DNA of 64,000 bases, taken from contig JADJLJ010000001.1 of assembly GCA_016710165.1 (NCBI GenBank), positions 62,001 through 126,000 on the forward strand, in the 5' to 3' direction. Origin of the DNA: Chitinophagaceae bacterium (GTDB lineage: Bacteria; Bacteroidota; Bacteroidia; Chitinophagales; Chitinophagaceae). Shown here piece by piece: positions 9,005 to 15,709 of this stretch (positions are counted from its first letter, which is position 1; every line of letters starts with the position of its first letter). The notes under the pieces are model-generated. The model did no database searches and was not told where the DNA came from. It saw only the letters and a list, made by a program, of their open reading frames with translations. The position numbers and the translations under genes were made by a program.

Positions 9005-10090
9005 TTATTGCCCTTTTTTAGGCTTGTGGATAAACCGGATAACACCGCTTTTTTTCAGGTCGGAAGATATGCGTACCTCATACCGGTTATCCCCGTCATT
9101 TACCACCATCAGGGCGGTATTTGGAGGAATGGTTCCCAGGTTCTCGGCATACATCACCAGTTCATTCAGATCCCTGCTCTCATCCACGTTTAACTTCAGG
9201 CTGAGGGCCTTGTCGCTTAACCGCTTGTGGGATATTATCAGTTTGTCATTAAAGAAAAGTGAGATACTGTCGCCGTCTATTTCCCCATTGTCGTAGAGGT
9301 TAACGGTAAAGGTCTTATTGTCAATCTCTATGGTCTTTAATACATCGCTGTTCCTTTTTTCAAACCTGCCCTCAAGCGGTTTTTTATCTTCGGTATCCGG
9401 GCGGTTGTTTTTCAGGCGCTCGGTATCAGGTTTGCCATTGTCGTTCTTGCTGATGTCTTTACTTTCTGTAACCGGGGGATTCTTGACGGGGGGATTATTT
9501 TTAACGACCGGCGGGGTTATTGCCGGCTTTGGTTTGGGCTTTACAGCCGGGGCCGTGCTGGTTTTAGGTTTATCTGTCCGGGCAGTCGTGTTATTGTTCT
9601 TCTTGTTATAAAAGGCCGAATTTTTCTGCAGCATCCGCCGGGTAAGAACAGTGCTGCCATACCCGCAATCACCGGCCTGGTTGGGGGCCGGAACCCAGGT
9701 TCCTTCCAGGGTCTGATCATCGCCCTGCTGAAAAAAAGTAAGCTTGTGTATCTGGAAACAGTTGCGGATATTGACAGGAACGTTTGTCTTGGTCCGTTCA
9801 AACTCCGTTACCTCGATGTACTTGCTGGCTTTATCCAGGGTGCCTTTCAGTTTGCAGATGGTATAGTAACGTTTGCCTCCATCAGAAAAATAGGTGTAGG
9901 AATAACCCGTCACATTTTTACCCTTGCACTCTATTTCCAGTACATAGTCGCAGCGGTCGCCGCCCCAGCCCGAAAAAGTGGTGCTCTTATCAACGAACTG
10001 GCCTTTCCACTGACCGGTAAAATCCTGGGCCGAAATATTTGTTGTGAGAAAAAAAATAAAGAAAAGTGGTATAATTATTTTCATGGTCAC
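9005..10090 (-). CDS. Secreted two-domain protein of unknown function with Pro-rich linker
   Basis: 361 residues. A signal peptide (MTMKIIIPLFFIFFLTTNISAQ) is followed by a beta-rich N-terminal domain starting DFTGQWKGQFVDKS, with Cys residues that could pair (RCDYVLEIECKG, GDCGYGSTV). A low-complexity linker rich in Pro, Lys and Thr spans about residues 165-235. The C-terminal domain carries VNLYDNGEIDGDSISLFFND and MYAENLGTIPPNTALMVV, a pattern that recurs at the C-terminus of many exported Bacteroidota proteins, but I know no assigned function for it. It probably binds envelope or cell-surface material. A divergent -7 box at 10155-10162 fits as its promoter. Confidence 0.65.
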   Translation of the reverse strand: MTMKIIIPLFFIFFLTTNISAQDFTGQWKGQFVDKSTTFSGWGGDRCDYVLEIECKGKNVTGYSYTYFSDGGKRYYTICKLKGTLDKASKYIEVTEFERTKTNVPVNIRNCFQIHKLTFFQQGDDQTLEGTWVPAPNQAGDCGYGSTVLTRRMLQKNSAFYNKKNNNTTARTDKPKTSTAPAVKPKPKPAITPPVVKNNPPVKNPPVTESKDISKNDNGKPDTERLKNNRPDTEDKKPLEGRFEKRNSDVLKTIEIDNKTFTVNLYDNGEIDGDSISLFFNDKLIISHKRLSDKALSLKLNVDESRDLNELVMYAENLGTIPPNTALMVVNDGDNRYEVRISSDLKKSGVIRFIHKPKKGQ

Positions 10091-10154
10091 TTGCTGGATG
10101 GTTCCTGGTCCCTTTCCTTAACTGTTTTTGTTTTCAATACGTTACATCGGGTCA

Positions 10155-10162
10155 CAAAGATA
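10155..10162 (-). promoter_or_regulatory. -7 box of the gene at 9005-10090
   Basis: On the minus strand this reads TATCTTTG. It is back-to-back with the thrS promoter and predicts a leader of about 60 nt. Confidence 0.45.
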
Positions 10163-10196
10163 TTTTAGATAAATTTTTAAGTCGCTAATACTTCGT

Positions 10197-10204
10197 TAAA
10201 TTTG
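10197..10204 (+). promoter_or_regulatory. -7 box of the thrS promoter
   Basis: TAAATTTG matches TAnnTTTG 37 nt upstream of the thrS ATG. The -33 region is only T-rich. No T-box-like structure is apparent in the short leader. Confidence 0.5.
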
Positions 10205-10241
10205 CAGCCTGGAAGCCTGTAAAAGACTGGCTTATAAAGAT

Positions 10242-10556
10242 ATGATAAAGATAACACTACCGGATGGTGCAGTAAGGGAATACGAAAAAGGTACATCTGC
10301 TTATAGCATTGCCAGATCGATCAGCGAGGGCTTGGCAAAGAAAGTACTGGCTGCCAGTATTAACGGGCAGGTTTGGGATGCCACAAGACCCATAAATGAA
10401 GATGCTTCACTTAAATTACTGACCTGGGATGATGCCGATGGAAAATCAACCTTCTGGCATTCGTCTGCTCACCTGATGGCAGAAGCAGTGGAGAGCCTTT
10501 TTCCAGGCGTGAAATTCTGGGTAGGCCCTGCCATTGAAAAAAGGTTTTTATTATGA
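10242..10556 (+). CDS. thrS: Threonyl-tRNA synthetase, N-terminal part (frame broken at 10537-10542)
   Basis: 104 codons that encode the TGS domain (MIKITLPDGAVREYEKGTS) and the start of the editing domain (WHSSAHLMAEAVESLFPG). The homologous sequence should continue PAIEKGFYYDMDLG, but this frame reads PAIEKRFLL and stops. The run of six A at 10537-10542 holds one base too many; with five A the frame joins the downstream part without a break. The His of HSSAH and the HxxxH-type editing motif begin here. As an essential enzyme, either this is an assembly error or the full protein is made through slippage. Confidence 0.9.
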   Translation: MIKITLPDGAVREYEKGTSAYSIARSISEGLAKKVLAASINGQVWDATRPINEDASLKLLTWDDADGKSTFWHSSAHLMAEAVESLFPGVKFWVGPAIEKRFLL

Positions 10557-12177
10557 TATGGACCTGGGCGACCGCAAGATGACAGAAGAAGACCTGGCGG
10601 TACTGGAGAAAAAAATGAATGAACTGGCCAGGCAGAATAACAATTACCAGCGGAGCGAAAGATCCAAGGCCGAAGCAATAAAATATTTTGCCGATAAAGG
10701 GGATGAATATAAACTCGACCTCTTGCAAAACCTGGAAGACGGATCCATCACTTTTTATACACAGGGTAATTTTACCGATCTCTGCCGGGGCCCTCATATC
10801 CCTTCCACGGGTGCCATTAAGGCCATTAAGCTGACAAGCGTGGCCGGTGCATACTGGAAAGGAGATGAAAAGAACAAACAACTCACCCGGGTTTATGGTG
10901 TTACATTCCCCAATCAAAAAGAACTGGATGAATACCTTGCCATGCTGGAAGAAGCAAAAAAAAGGGATCATCGCAAGCTGGGGAAGGAACTGGGTATTTA
11001 TACCATGGATGACCAGGTTGGCCCCGGGCTGATTTTATGGATGCCAAATGGCACCTTGATCATTGAAGAGCTGGAGAAACTGGCAAAAGAAACGGAGAAT
11101 GCTGCCGGTTATAAAAGAGTGGTAACCCCGCATATTGCAAAAGAAAGCATGTATCTCACCAGCGGCCATTTGCCTTATTATGCAGACAGTATGTTCCCGC
11201 CCATGGAAATGGATGGAGAACGGTATTACCTGAAGGCGATGAACTGCCCGCACCACCACAAAATATTTGATGCCGAACAGAAGAGTTATAAGGACCTTCC
11301 TTACCGCATTGCGGAATACGGAACCTGTTACCGGTATGAACAAAGTGGTGAATTATTCGGCCTGATGCGGGTGCGCTGCCTGCACATGAACGATGCCCAT
11401 ATCTACTGCAGCAAAGACCAGTTTGCACAGGAGTTCAAGGCGGTGAATGACATGTACCTGAAGTACTTTAAAATATTCGGTATTGATAAATATGTGATGC
11501 GCCTTTCTTTACATGACCCTGAAAAGCTGGGGCAGAAATATGTAAATGAACCAGAACTTTGGCTGGAGACAGAAGAACTGGTAAGAAAAGTATTGATCGA
11601 GACCGGGGTTCCCTTCGTTGAAGTAAAGGGTGAGGGGGCTTTTTATGGTCCAAAGATCGACGTGCAGATATGGAGTGCGATCGGCCGTGAATTTACCCTG
11701 GCAACCAACCAGGTTGATTTTGCACAGTCCCGCAGTTTCAAACTGTCATTTACCAACCAGAATAACCAGCCGGAAGTTCCCCTGATCATTCACCGGGCCC
11801 CATTGGGCACCCACGAACGGTTCATTGGCTTTTTGCTGGAGCATTATGCCGGCAAATTCCCTACCTGGCTGGCCCCCCTGCAGGTGAAGATCCTGCCCAT
11901 CAGCGACAAATTCATGGATTATGCAAATACTATTTTGCAAACGCTGAAAAAAGCAGATATTCGTGCAGAGATTGATGACCGGAATGAAAAGATCGGAAAG
12001 AAGATCCGGGACACAGAAATAGCCCGGGTGCCTTATATGCTGGTGATCGGCGAAAAGGAAATGAATGAAGGAAAAGCATCGATCCGCCGGCAGGGTAAGG
12101 GCGATCTTGGGGCAAAAGATGTGAAGGAATTTGTGGGAGAGATCGTTTCTGAAATAAAAGAAAGAAGAGAAGAATAA
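10534..12177 (+). CDS. thrS: Threonyl-tRNA synthetase, editing, catalytic and anticodon-binding domains
   Basis: The rest of ThrRS in the +1 frame: GFYYDMDLGDRKM onwards, about 540 residues, so the rebuilt enzyme is about 645 residues, a normal length. It contains the editing domain with CRGPHIPSTG, class II catalytic motif 2 (YRIAEYGTCYRYEQSGELFG, followed by MRVRC), motif 3 (PLIIHRAPLGTHERFIGFLL) and the C-terminal anticodon-binding domain (LQVKILPISDKFMDYA). The zinc ligands Cys/His/His are represented by AMNCPHHHKIF and HRA. It charges tRNA-Thr. No ATG is usable upstream of the break (a TTG at 10534 would be needed), so it is not likely to be an independent gene. Confidence 0.93.
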   Translation: MKKGFYYDMDLGDRKMTEEDLAVLEKKMNELARQNNNYQRSERSKAEAIKYFADKGDEYKLDLLQNLEDGSITFYTQGNFTDLCRGPHIPSTGAIKAIKLTSVAGAYWKGDEKNKQLTRVYGVTFPNQKELDEYLAMLEEAKKRDHRKLGKELGIYTMDDQVGPGLILWMPNGTLIIEELEKLAKETENAAGYKRVVTPHIAKESMYLTSGHLPYYADSMFPPMEMDGERYYLKAMNCPHHHKIFDAEQKSYKDLPYRIAEYGTCYRYEQSGELFGLMRVRCLHMNDAHIYCSKDQFAQEFKAVNDMYLKYFKIFGIDKYVMRLSLHDPEKLGQKYVNEPELWLETEELVRKVLIETGVPFVEVKGEGAFYGPKIDVQIWSAIGREFTLATNQVDFAQSRSFKLSFTNQNNQPEVPLIIHRAPLGTHERFIGFLLEHYAGKFPTWLAPLQVKILPISDKFMDYANTILQTLKKADIRAEIDDRNEKIGKKIRDTEIARVPYMLVIGEKEMNEGKASIRRQGKGDLGAKDVKEFVGEIVSEIKERREE

Positions 12178-12187
12178 ATAAAATTTT

Positions 12188-12263
12188 GCTAAGAGAATAA
12201 ATGAGAAAAAGAGTTAAATAGAATTATTTCTCTTTTGCTTCTTTCCTTTTTCTATCTCTTAGC
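12188..12263 (+). ncRNA. Imperfect long hairpin in the thrS-infC gap (possible leader)
   Basis: GCTAAGAGA at 12188-12196 pairs perfectly with TCTCTTAGC at 12255-12263. An inner AAAAGAG (12207-12213) pairs with CTCTTTT (12230-12236). The structure occupies most of the 118-bp gap before infC. Leaders upstream of infC or rpmI-rplT are autoregulatory in several phyla, so a leader role is possible, but no known motif is recognised. Confidence 0.3.
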
Positions 12264-12295
12264 CACTAAACAAAATTGTAAACTAAAAATTTTAA

Positions 12296-12928
12296 ATGGC
12301 ATTTCCACCAAGACCCAGGGGGGCATTCAATCCCCGTTTTAGAAAAGAACAACAACAGGAACACCGTACCAACCACATGATAAAAGTCCCCGAGGTACGG
12401 TTGGTAGGGGAAAATGTAGAAGTAGGTGTCTACTCCACCCAGGACGCATTAAAGATCGCACAATCCCAGGAACTGGACCTGGTGGAAATCTCCCCGGGCG
12501 CCAATCCGCCGGTGTGCAAGATCATTGACTATAATAAGTTTTTGTACGAGGAGAAGAAGAAGAAGAAGGAGATGAAGGCGAAATCAAAGACCAGTGAGGT
12601 TAAAGAGATACGGTTCACGCCCAATACCGATGACCATGACTTTGAGTTCAAGGTAAAGCATGCCGAAAAATTCCTGACGGATGGGGATAAAGTAAAAGCA
12701 CATGTGCAGTTCAAGGGCCGTGCCATCATGTTCAAGGAAAGAGGGGAATTGTTATTGTTAAAATTTGCCGACCGTCTTAAAGATGTTGGTGCTCTGGAAG
12801 GGTTGCCAAAAATGGAAGGAAAAAGAATGCTGGTGATGTTTGCACCCAAGGCGCAGCAAAAGAGAAGGACCTCAGAACTCGGCAAACTGGTTTCCTCCGA
12901 AAAGCTTGAGCCAAAAGAACCGAAATAA
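12296..12928 (+). CDS. infC: Translation initiation factor IF-3
   Basis: 210 residues. The N-terminal domain carries the family sequence VRLVGENVEVGVYSTQDALK, followed by LDLVEISPGANPPVCKIIDY. A Lys-rich linker (KKKKKEMKAKSK) follows, then the C-terminal domain with KEIRFTPNTDDHDFEFKVKH and KVKAHVQFKGRAI. IF-3 prevents premature subunit joining and checks the initiator tRNA. The start is an ordinary ATG, with an N-terminal extension of about 27 residues (FPPRPRGAFNPRF) before the conserved core. This differs from the rare AUU start used for autoregulation in E. coli. It follows thrS, a conserved neighbourhood, and ends at a strong terminator. Confidence 0.97.
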   Translation: MAFPPRPRGAFNPRFRKEQQQEHRTNHMIKVPEVRLVGENVEVGVYSTQDALKIAQSQELDLVEISPGANPPVCKIIDYNKFLYEEKKKKKEMKAKSKTSEVKEIRFTPNTDDHDFEFKVKHAEKFLTDGDKVKAHVQFKGRAIMFKERGELLLLKFADRLKDVGALEGLPKMEGKRMLVMFAPKAQQKRRTSELGKLVSSEKLEPKEPK

Positions 12929-12950
12929 TAAAAGATCACCATTTCATATA

Positions 12951-12980
12951 AAAGGCTTTAAAAAGCCTTTTTTTATTTTT
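12951..12980 (+). terminator. Terminator of infC
   Basis: AAAGGCTT-TAAA-AAGCCTTT is an 8-bp stem followed directly by a long T-rich tract. The T-tract also contains the -7 box of the next gene. Confidence 0.85.
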
Positions 12981-12981
12981 G
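12974..12981 (+). promoter_or_regulatory. -7 box of rluF inside the infC terminator tract
   Basis: TATTTTTG matches TAnnTTTG and overlaps the T-tract of the infC terminator. The predicted leader before the ATG at 13001 is only about 13 nt. Confidence 0.5.
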
Positions 12982-13000
12982 ACAATACCGGATACCAGCA

Positions 13001-13738
13001 ATGGACACCAGCCTCAATAAATATATCAGCGAATCAGGTTTCTGCTCCCGCCGGGAAGCGGATAAGTATATTGAACAGTTGCGGGTAACCATCAATGGCG
13101 TGGAAGCGCTGAAAGGAAACCGGGTAAAGGAAGGCGATATTGTGCTGGTGGATGGCGAACCCATCCGCAAAAAGAAGGAAACCGTTTACCTGGCGCTTAA
13201 TAAGCCCAAAGGCGTTACCTGTACCACCGACCTGAAGGATAAGACCAACATCATTGACTATGTAAATTTCAAGACCCGGATTTTTCCCATTGGCCGGCTG
13301 GATAAGCGTAGTGAGGGATTGATATTTTTGACCAATGACGGGGATATTGTCAATAAGATACTCCGTGCAGGCAACCGGCATGAAAAGGAATACATTGTCA
13401 CTGTGGATAGGCCCATCAGCCCGGATTTTATCCAGAAAATGCGGGGCGGGGTCCGGATACTTGGAACAGTGACCCAAAAATGCTTTGTTAAGCAGGAGGG
13501 GTCCAACCGGTTCAGGATCATCCTCACCCAGGGACTGAACCGGCAGATCCGCCGCATGTGTGAGGTGCTGGGCTATAATGTAGAAACCCTCAAACGTACC
13601 CGTATCATGAGCATGACCCTGGGTGGATTACCACCCGGTAAATGGCGTTATTTTACCGCGGCTGAGATCGGAACCATCAATGAAATGCTTAAGAACTCCA
13701 GTAAAACGGCAGAGGGGAGTGAGGGGATGGATGAGTAA
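13001..13738 (+). CDS. rluF: 23S rRNA pseudouridine synthase, RluF type
   Basis: 245 residues with an N-terminal S4 RNA-binding domain (LNKYISESGFCSRREADKYI, residues 5-24) and a RsuA-type catalytic domain with GRLDKRSEGLIFLTNDGD, in which the Asp of GRLD is the nucleophile. The close match in the region NKILRAGNRHEKEYIVTVD and the LNRQIRRMCEVLGY motif point to the RluF branch, which in E. coli modifies U2604 of 23S rRNA. Site specificity here is inferred. It separates infC from the rpmI-rplT genes and has its own apparent promoter. Confidence 0.88.
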   Translation: MDTSLNKYISESGFCSRREADKYIEQLRVTINGVEALKGNRVKEGDIVLVDGEPIRKKKETVYLALNKPKGVTCTTDLKDKTNIIDYVNFKTRIFPIGRLDKRSEGLIFLTNDGDIVNKILRAGNRHEKEYIVTVDRPISPDFIQKMRGGVRILGTVTQKCFVKQEGSNRFRIILTQGLNRQIRRMCEVLGYNVETLKRTRIMSMTLGGLPPGKWRYFTAAEIGTINEMLKNSSKTAEGSEGMDE

Positions 13739-13823
13739 AATGATGATGATTATCATCTGGTAATAAAAGTAATATCAGCATTGTTTTTTCTGCAGGGAAT
13801 TATAATTGTATCGCTTTAATTAC

Positions 13824-14657
13824 ATGGCAATGCAATATGGATTCTTCAATTTAAGGAACTTACTTTTTTTATTCTTTTTTCAGGCAGCATCCTTTTTATC
13901 CCTGAACGGGCAAACGCTCACGCTGTATACGTTTCCCCCGCCCCGTCCGTATAAATGGAAAAACCCACACAGTTTGCTCGTAAGTACGGTCCGTAATTAT
14001 TATTCAAAGACCCGGTTACATCAAAGGAGAATATTGGGTCATATGGTTATTGAGTTAAGAAAAGACAGTACCGTATTTTTGACCGGTATGGCATTGGATG
14101 ACATGGGGGGCTTTAGAAAATCGATCTTCAATGACAAAATCGGACTGGGGGTGTTGTTTAAGCTGGCTCCCGGGCACCTGGAAGAAACGCACCAGGTAAA
14201 AAATGAACTCACCGCCCGTATTGAATCTTCGGATGCAGCCTTCATTACTTTTAAATTAACTGATTCGGCCTACAACTACCTCATTTCATATATCGATTCA
14301 TTTAAATTAATGGGGTACGACAGACTCTATAACGGGTTAAATATGCCAAGGGCCGGTAAGGGCAGCGGGTGTACAGCGTTTGGTATCAGTTTCCTGGAGT
14401 TGATAAATGCCCTGTTACCGGAATTCCGGGATCACTGGGCGGTTAGCGTAAATATTCCTGAGAGGCTCATAGGCGACAGCGCATCTGCTAAAAAAGTAAG
14501 CTTTTGGCGTATATTATTTTCATTCAGGTGGGCCCGGGATGGCCGGCCACATCGTAAATTGATCCTGTATGAACCCTATTTGATCTACAAATGGATCAAT
14601 GAGGTTTGGGAAAAGGGCCAGGATAAACCCAATTCCGGATACCGTTTTTACAAGTAG
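13824..14657 (+). CDS. Exported protein of unknown function, possible permuted papain-like fold
   Basis: About 277 residues from the ATG at 13824; an upstream in-frame TTG at 13806 is less likely. The first 35 residues are hydrophobic (LRNLLFLFFFQAASFLSLNG) and act as a signal peptide. The mature domain has ILGHMVIELRKDS, then a conserved-looking GSGCTAFGISFLELINALLP. A His followed later by a Gly-rich Cys is the order seen in circularly permuted NlpC/P60-like hydrolases, so a thiol hydrolase is possible, but this is a guess from two motifs. It stands alone between rluF and rpmI. I do not recognise the family. Confidence 0.6.
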   Translation: MAMQYGFFNLRNLLFLFFFQAASFLSLNGQTLTLYTFPPPRPYKWKNPHSLLVSTVRNYYSKTRLHQRRILGHMVIELRKDSTVFLTGMALDDMGGFRKSIFNDKIGLGVLFKLAPGHLEETHQVKNELTARIESSDAAFITFKLTDSAYNYLISYIDSFKLMGYDRLYNGLNMPRAGKGSGCTAFGISFLELINALLPEFRDHWAVSVNIPERLIGDSASAKKVSFWRILFSFRWARDGRPHRKLILYEPYLIYKWINEVWEKGQDKPNSGYRFYK

Positions 14658-14778
14658 GCGGTATCCGGGGGGTAGAGGTTGATTGCAGGCATCAATTCGT
14701 CATTTCTCCTATGTTTGTAAAGTAAAGGGCTGTAACAAAAAACTTCCGTCAATAGCCCGGATTCTCCATATTTCCCCT

Positions 14779-14786
14779 TATCTTTG
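14779..14786 (+). promoter_or_regulatory. -7 box of the rpmI-rplT unit
   Basis: TATCTTTG matches TAnnTTTG and predicts a leader of about 100 nt before rpmI, which contains the hairpin at 14793-14813. Confidence 0.55.
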
Positions 14787-14792
14787 CGGCCC

Positions 14793-14813
14793 GAAAAAGA
14801 AAAGCTCTTTTTC
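14793..14813 (+). promoter_or_regulatory. Hairpin in the rpmI leader
   Basis: GAAAAAGA-AAAGC-TCTTTTTC is a perfect 8-bp stem at the very start of the predicted rpmI transcript. rpmI-rplT leaders are commonly bound by L20 for autoregulation. Whether this small hairpin takes part is unknown. Confidence 0.3.
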
Positions 14814-14890
14814 CAGACATTTCCCACAAGGCTCAAAAAGTTCCCATCCGTTTGGGGCGCCAGCAGGGAGTAACTAAAAACAGTTATGTA

Positions 14891-15088
14891 ATGCCAAAGG
14901 TTAAAACCAACAGCAGCGCCAAGAAGCGCTTTAAAGTTACCGGTACCGGTAAGATCACTTTCCAGAAAGCTTTTAAACGTCACATCCTCACCAAAAAATC
15001 AACCAAGCGCAAGCGTGCTATGCGTAAAGACGGTGTGGTCAGCGACGCCAACATGCATTTTGTAAGAAGGTTACTCGGACTTAAATAA
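14891..15088 (+). CDS. rpmI: 50S ribosomal protein L35
   Basis: 65 residues beginning MPKVKTNSSAKKRFKVTGTG and ending RRLLGLK, a full-length L35. It is a small basic protein of the large ribosomal subunit. The ATG at 14891 gives the canonical N-terminus; an in-frame ATG at 14852 would add 13 unrelated residues. It lies 53 bp upstream of rplT and is expected to be co-transcribed with it. Confidence 0.97.
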   Translation: MPKVKTNSSAKKRFKVTGTGKITFQKAFKRHILTKKSTKRKRAMRKDGVVSDANMHFVRRLLGLK

Positions 15089-15141
15089 ACCGTGATTTCG
15101 GACTTATAACTTATAACTTTCAACTTTTAACTAATTAAGAT

Positions 15142-15486
15142 ATGCCACGTTCAGTAAATGCAGTAGCCAGCAGGGCCCGCCGCAAAAGAATATTAAAAGC
15201 TGCCAAAGGATTCTATGGCAAGCGTAAAAATGTATACACCGTTGCCAAAAACGTAATGGAAAAGGGCTTAACATACAGCTATGTTGGCCGTAAATTAAAA
15301 AAGCGTGAATACCGTACGTTGTGGATCGCACGTATCAACGCAGCCGTAAGGGAGCAGGGAATGACGTACAGCGAATTCATCAACAAATTGAACACTAAAA
15401 AGATCGATCTGAACCGCAAGGTACTGGCAGACCTGGCCATGAATGAGCCGGAAACATTTAAAAAACTGGTAGAGTCCGTAAAGTAA
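15142..15486 (+). CDS. rplT: 50S ribosomal protein L20
   Basis: 114 residues with the canonical start MPRSVNAVASRARRKRILKA and the C-terminal domain YSEFINKLNTKKIDLNRKVL. L20 is needed early in 50S assembly and in several bacteria represses its own operon through the mRNA leader. It is the last gene of the unit and is followed by a strong terminator. Confidence 0.97.
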   Translation: MPRSVNAVASRARRKRILKAAKGFYGKRKNVYTVAKNVMEKGLTYSYVGRKLKKREYRTLWIARINAAVREQGMTYSEFINKLNTKKIDLNRKVLADLAMNEPETFKKLVESVK

Positions 15487-15509
15487 GACAGCTCGTAAAT
15501 TTATACCAG

Positions 15510-15541
15510 CCGGGTGTGATGATCTCATGCCCGGTTTTTTT
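15510..15541 (+). terminator. Terminator of rplT
   Basis: CCGGGTGTGA-TGATC-TCATGCCCGG forms a 10-bp stem with two G-U pairs, followed by seven T. Confidence 0.85.
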
Positions 15542-15560
15542 ATGCCCAACCTCACCCCCT

Positions 15561-15592
15561 CCCGATAGCTATCGGGACTCTCCCGGGGAGAG
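15561..15592. repeat. Palindromic intergenic repeat with CCCGATAGCTATCGGG core
   Basis: A perfect 16-bp palindrome CCCGATAGCTATCGGG (15561-15576) is followed at once by a second one, CTCTCCCGGGGAGAG (15578-15592). The first core recurs inside the larger palindrome at 56561-56592, so it is a dispersed element in this genome. Confidence 0.7.
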
Positions 15593-15664
15593 GGGAGTAC
15601 AGGCCCTGCTGTTTTTGAAAGTATTTTAAAGAAAGAAATTTACCCTGAAAAAAAGTGATTCTGT

Positions 15665-15672
15665 TACATTTG
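15665..15672 (+). promoter_or_regulatory. -7 box upstream of the decarboxylase gene
   Basis: TACATTTG matches TAnnTTTG 37 nt upstream of the ATG at 15710. No -33 TTG is clear. Confidence 0.45.
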
Positions 15673-15709
15673 TAAAAATATTAGTCACCTTAATCAAGCA
15701 GTACAGTAA

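Noticed and set aside
10530..10556. Programmed -1 frameshift in thrS at A-AAA-AAG
   Set aside because: The slippery heptamer is present, but the downstream frame needs +1, not -1. An indel or transcriptional slippage fits better.
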